Assembly (NCBI GenBank): GCA_017480325.1
Contig: JAFVAY010000016.1
Location: forward strand, 1 to 64,000
From: Clostridiales bacterium
GTDB taxonomy: Bacteria > Bacillota > Clostridia > Saccharofermentanales > Saccharofermentanaceae
Direction of reading: 5' to 3'
DNA length: 64,000 nt
Part shown: piece by piece, positions 61,098-64,000 of the stretch
Numbering within the stretch: the first letter of the stretch is position 1
How the letters are laid out: each line of letters starts with the position of its first letter
Notes under the pieces: generated by a model
The model's database searches: none
Seen by the model: the letters and a program-made list of their open reading frames with translations, nothing else
Told to the model about the DNA's origin: nothing
Made by a program: the position numbers and the translations under genes

Positions 61098-61130
61098 AAG
61101 ACCGCCACCATGTTTGTGGCGGTCTTTTAT
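61098..61130 (+). terminator. Terminator after the DUF4214 gene
   Basis: GACCGCCAC and GTGGCGGTC form a perfect stem (61100-61124) followed by TTTTATAT. Confidence 0.8.
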
Positions 61131-61244
61131 ATGTCTTTTCATAGAGGAACCTGTACGGTGGCGTTTCAGGTGGTGATTTTAAGATTTGATGTGGCGGAAG
61201 TGGGTATGCTGGCAATGGGGATGCTTGCATTATTACAACGATCT

Positions 61245-61958
61245 TTATAGGTTGTCATGCGCCCATACATCTATTCTTGCATTGCGGTTGTTCACGAAAT
61301 CTCTGACAGTATTAACATATTTTATATATTCCTCTGGAGTCTTAGGAAGAGGGTTGGAATAGAATTCTCCTGTGAATGGATACCAGTATAGAATCTCTGA
61401 GTAATCATCATTCACAAGATCTTGAAGGAAGAAAAAATCAACATAACCCTTGAAGTCAACAAATGCATCAAAGAATGGCTTATAATCCATAAGGCAAGTA
61501 AACAAAGGACTCTCTTCGCCCTGATAGTATTTCCTTATGCATTCAAGTGTTAAGTCAAAACGGTCGCAAATTTTAACCAGCATTCCTCTTTTCTGATTTA
61601 TCGACATCTTCCCTTTTGGTACATTTGCAGGAAAGATAATATCTCCTCCGATCGTGTATCCAAGACTCCTAAAATCCTCAATGAACATGGGATCAATTTG
61701 AGTGATGATATGCTGATATTTAGGCCAACGAGAAAAAGAATGAACGATACTATCACCAGAAAACCAGTAATCTGTCTCTCCTACTTTTGCATACAATTTC
61801 TCATTAAGCTCCAGTTTTTGCCCTGAAGGTAGTACCTTACTCCAAAGAAGTTTGTGGTATCTTCTGAGTGTTGGACTTGCGCTATCGGGATCTTTACCTT
61901 CAGGGGTATCTTTTCGCACATCAAATGTAATATCAATTATCGAATCCATATTAAACAT
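61245..61958 (-). CDS. DUF6994-like protein of unknown function
   Basis: 237 residues, soluble. An N-terminal DxTFDVRKDTPEGKDPDSASP segment and FPANVPKGKMSINQKRG resemble a phage- and island-associated family (DUF6994-like) without known function. The ATG overlaps the stop of the upstream gene (ATGTTTAA), so they are co-translated. AT-rich. Confidence 0.55.
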   Translation of the reverse strand: MFNMDSIIDITFDVRKDTPEGKDPDSASPTLRRYHKLLWSKVLPSGQKLELNEKLYAKVGETDYWFSGDSIVHSFSRWPKYQHIITQIDPMFIEDFRSLGYTIGGDIIFPANVPKGKMSINQKRGMLVKICDRFDLTLECIRKYYQGEESPLFTCLMDYKPFFDAFVDFKGYVDFFFLQDLVNDDYSEILYWYPFTGEFYSNPLPKTPEEYIKYVNTVRDFVNNRNARIDVWAHDNL

Positions 61959-62586
61959 CTATATAATTATAATAATCACTGCAGAATCGCTGAGCAGTGC
62001 TGTCTTTAAGATTTTTGCTTATGATTCCTTTTTCGAGTCGGTTAGCAAATTCCTCTAATGAATCTTCCGAGAATCCAATGCCTTTGGCGGTGGTCTTAGC
62101 ATCTTTAAGAAATTTATCCTTATTAAAGTACGGTTTTACCATAGCTTCTGAATTCAATATATTACTAGAAACAAGCATAACCATAGCATCTTTAAATCTC
62201 TTCTCGGATTTGAGAATTTTAAATTGCTCATATCTTACCTTATATGCATACCCATTAATGGGACCTGGTTCAATAGTCCATATAAACAACTGATTCAAAT
62301 ATCCCCATGCTTTATCGTTTTGACCACTCTTTACATACATTGTTGCCAGCGATAAGCAGAAATTAAAACCATTCCATTCTGGTTTTTTAAGAAAATATTT
62401 TTCGTACACTGCAAGCCTTTTATCAAGGTCATGGTCTTTATTGTACTCTGCATCTGCTTTTTGGCATGCAGCAATCACTTTATCACTATCGCGAATGATT
62501 GTATCAATGTTTCCAATAGAATATGATAATGTCTTTTTTGCTGAGGCCTGAGTAGGTTTCTTTTGGAAAGAGTTAAGTAATCCCAT
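61951..62586 (-). CDS. TPR-like protein of unknown function
   Basis: 211 residues. A basic N-terminus is followed by helical repeats: RLAVYEKYFLKKPEWNGFNF, then CLSLATMYVKSGQNDKAWGY, a tetratricopeptide-like pair. Cytoplasmic scaffold or adaptor is plausible. It overlaps the next gene, forming a two-gene leftward unit. Similar AT-rich composition to EcsC and DUF4214 genes. Confidence 0.55.
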   Translation of the reverse strand: MGLLNSFQKKPTQASAKKTLSYSIGNIDTIIRDSDKVIAACQKADAEYNKDHDLDKRLAVYEKYFLKKPEWNGFNFCLSLATMYVKSGQNDKAWGYLNQLFIWTIEPGPINGYAYKVRYEQFKILKSEKRFKDAMVMLVSSNILNSEAMVKPYFNKDKFLKDAKTTAKGIGFSEDSLEEFANRLEKGIISKNLKDSTAQRFCSDYYNYIDV

Positions 62587-62953
62587 ATAAGTTTTTCCTT
62601 GTAAACACAGTGGTGGTCTAATAATATTTATTATACATTACTGGTAAATCCCTCAGTTGTCCATGAATAATGAGAGCTTGCCAGCCCCAATACATAAGTC
62701 ACTCAAATCATGACTCGAACGCCGAGCGAGTCACACACACCCGAGATGCGCCCCAAAAAAGCACACCTCATAAAGAAAGCACCCCCCACAAAGGTCGCGC
62801 CCCCGGAAGGACCCCGAGGAGCAGGAACAAAAAATAAGCCGCCTTGAGACTGGCTCAAGACGGCATATCTTTGGGGTGCTGGGTAGTATGGTACAAGGTT
62901 GGTGACGAGCTCACAGTTCCAATCGAATATCTGCTGATTGGTGTAGTTCTCGG
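62587..62953. other. Gene-free region with the terminator of the helicase gene
   Basis: No convincing gene. It contains a GC-rich stretch with GACTCG...CGAGTC inverted repeats (62712-62731) and a terminator for the leftward gene. Confidence 0.4.
62831..62864 (-). terminator. Terminator of the helicase-family gene
   Basis: GCCGTCTTGAG and CTCAAGGCGGC pair on the minus strand with one mismatch and are followed by TTATTTTTTG. Confidence 0.75.
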
Positions 62954-63590
62954 CTACGGCCTTATCAGTCTATCACCTTCACTTAATTCCCCTTCGGCTA
63001 TTGCCAGATCTATCGCGGCGGCGCAAAGAAGCTTGACCGTCGGCGTACTGGTGGGAAATCCCAGAGCTCTACCGGTCTCGATGATCAGCGCATCCCGGGG
63101 CATTCCGTACTGAGACTTCGCGATATAGACGGCGGCGCAGGCGGCTTCCTGCACAGGCACTTCCTGTGGATCCCGAAGATCCGACGGCACCTCGGGTACG
63201 CGATAATACGGCAGAAGCTTTCCCACTTCTGAAGTTGATTTCCAGATAATTATTCGATCCCAATCAGGTGATTTGCCCGCAGATATATTCTGAATCGTGA
63301 CAGGGAACCCGAATCGTTTATATAGGTACTCGCACCTTTTACGAATCGGCTCGGTCTTCCGCTTGATCCCGCACGCCTCACAGAGTCTGTCAGTGAACGT
63401 ATTTAATCCGATGGGAGCCTCGGCCTCAATAAGAGCCTTCGCCGCGCCCTCGAGGACGGAGAGATTAACTGGATCGGTAAACTCCGCCGCAGTAAAAGGA
63501 GGCAACGATATGTCAGCCCTATAGTATGAAGCTACGGGGCAATCGTTAAGATCATAAAGAGCGCTCGGGTCGCTCAGGTTAGATCCGTTT
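62954..63590 (-). pseudogene. DUF3320 C-terminal part of a large helicase-family protein, out of frame
   Basis: About 210 residues with no stop back to the A9 tract: SNLSDPSALYDLNDCPVASY leads into LSVLEGAAKALIEAEAPIGL, then RLCEACGIKRKTEPIRKRCE, the DUF3320 fold typical of the end of DUF4011/AAA_11 helicase proteins. It has no good start codon of its own. One more A in the tract at about 63585-63593 would fuse it to the upstream frame. Confidence 0.7.
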
Positions 63591-64000
63591 TTTTTTGAGT
63601 ATCCTCTTCGGAGGAGACATCAGCCGCTTCGGTACCCTCGGCTTTTTCTGAAGTCTCAGAGCTCTCCGTCTCCCTGATTGCCTCCACGCACTCTGCGATT
63701 ACGCGATCAGGATCCTCCCACCACTCGATGGACCAGATCCTCTTGGTCTTCCACCCGAGACCATTAAGCATGGACGGCTGAGATATCTCACGCGCGGTAG
63801 CGGAGAAGTCGCCACCGGAAGCGGCACCGTCGATGAGAAGTCCTAAGCAGTAGCTCCCCGCGTCGGGCGAGGACGATACGCCGATATCGACCTTGAAGCC
63901 TGACTTGCCGACATTAGAAGTCGCATAATAGCCGGCAGTGTTCAGACGATTGCAGATGTCCTCGGCAAGGCCTCTGTACTTAAGACTTCGGTCGATGACG
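63574..64000 (-). CDS. Helicase-family protein with MTES_1575/Vsr-like endonuclease domain, 3' part
   Basis: The gene enters from beyond the right edge. Visible residues include NVGKSGFKVDIGVSSSPDAG, SYCLGLLIDGAASGG and NGLGWKTKRIWSIEWWEDPD, the typical end of the small endonuclease domain (catalytic Asp and Trp-Ser-x-x-Trp). An acidic Ser/Glu linker follows and the frame stops just after the A9 tract (KKTDLT). Such large superfamily I helicase-nucleases are often in defence islands. The helicase part is not in the window. Confidence 0.7.
   Translation of the reverse strand, partial: VIDRSLKYRGLAEDICNRLNTAGYYATSNVGKSGFKVDIGVSSSPDAGSYCLGLLIDGAASGGDFSATAREISQPSMLNGLGWKTKRIWSIEWWEDPDRVIAECVEAIRETESSETSEKAEGTEAADVSSEEDTQKKTDLT

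Overview
The window is a chromosomal segment of a low-to-moderate GC Gram-positive bacterium, most likely an anaerobic member of the Clostridia. Evidence: the gene order dnaA-dnaN-recF-remB-gyrB, GatD/MurT peptidoglycan amidation, a sortase, BlaI/M56 regulation, pyruvate formate-lyase with its activase, and a DUF6472-type small protein. Genes left of about 8.7 kb run almost entirely leftward and genes to the right mostly rightward, so the replication origin lies at dnaA/dnaN. I cannot name the genus.

Layout. 0-1.4 kb: accessory scrap (start of an IS3-type transposase, an N-terminally truncated deaminase, an XRE regulator with four palindromic operators). 1.7-8.6 kb: guaA, a PD-(D/E)XK-like gene with a regular repeat array upstream, purA, then gatD-murT-sortase. 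8.7-18.7 kb: origin cluster dnaA, dnaN, recF, remB, gyrB, two zinc-ribbon membrane paralogues flanked by two perfect parS sites, parA, parB, a lipoprotein. 18.7-20 kb: tRNA-Ser(TGA) with a decayed integrase/excisionase island. 20-31.6 kb: zinc-ribbon membrane proteins, a GT-C-like membrane protein with an FAD oxidoreductase, a LysR-controlled aldo/keto reductase and iron alcohol dehydrogenase, a metzincin-like lipoprotein, tRNA-Thr, lgt, and a kinase/nuclease-like fusion beside an HPRT with an altered catalytic motif. 32-36.5 kb: c-di-GMP response regulator plus Hpt, and a BlaI/M56 pair. 36.5-39.2 kb: accessory region with Fic-family remains, a tiny membrane protein, an AlbA_2 protein and repeat arrays. 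39.2-58 kb: RlmD-type methyltransferase, PBP1A, pflB-pflA, tRNA-Ser(GCT), LytTR-DUF3021, PadR-HAAS/DUF4097, and a zinc-ribbon protein kinase with an HTH partner. 58.2-58.6 kb: a type I toxin-antitoxin-like locus. 59-62.6 kb: AT-rich accessory genes. 62.9-64 kb: the 3' part of a large helicase/endonuclease gene, split at an A9 tract.

The most unusual signal is intergenic. At least five intergenic spaces hold tandem arrays of short motifs with exact periods of 52 bp (two arrays of four units) or about 61 bp (three arrays of two units). Each unit carries the motif in inverted orientation. The motif differs at every locus while the geometry is kept. A sixth array has three 23-bp units. I do not know a described element with these properties.

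A second genome-wide signal is that at least eight genes have a -10 hexamer ending 6-9 nt before the start codon and no Shine-Dalgarno sequence, which suggests leaderless mRNAs.
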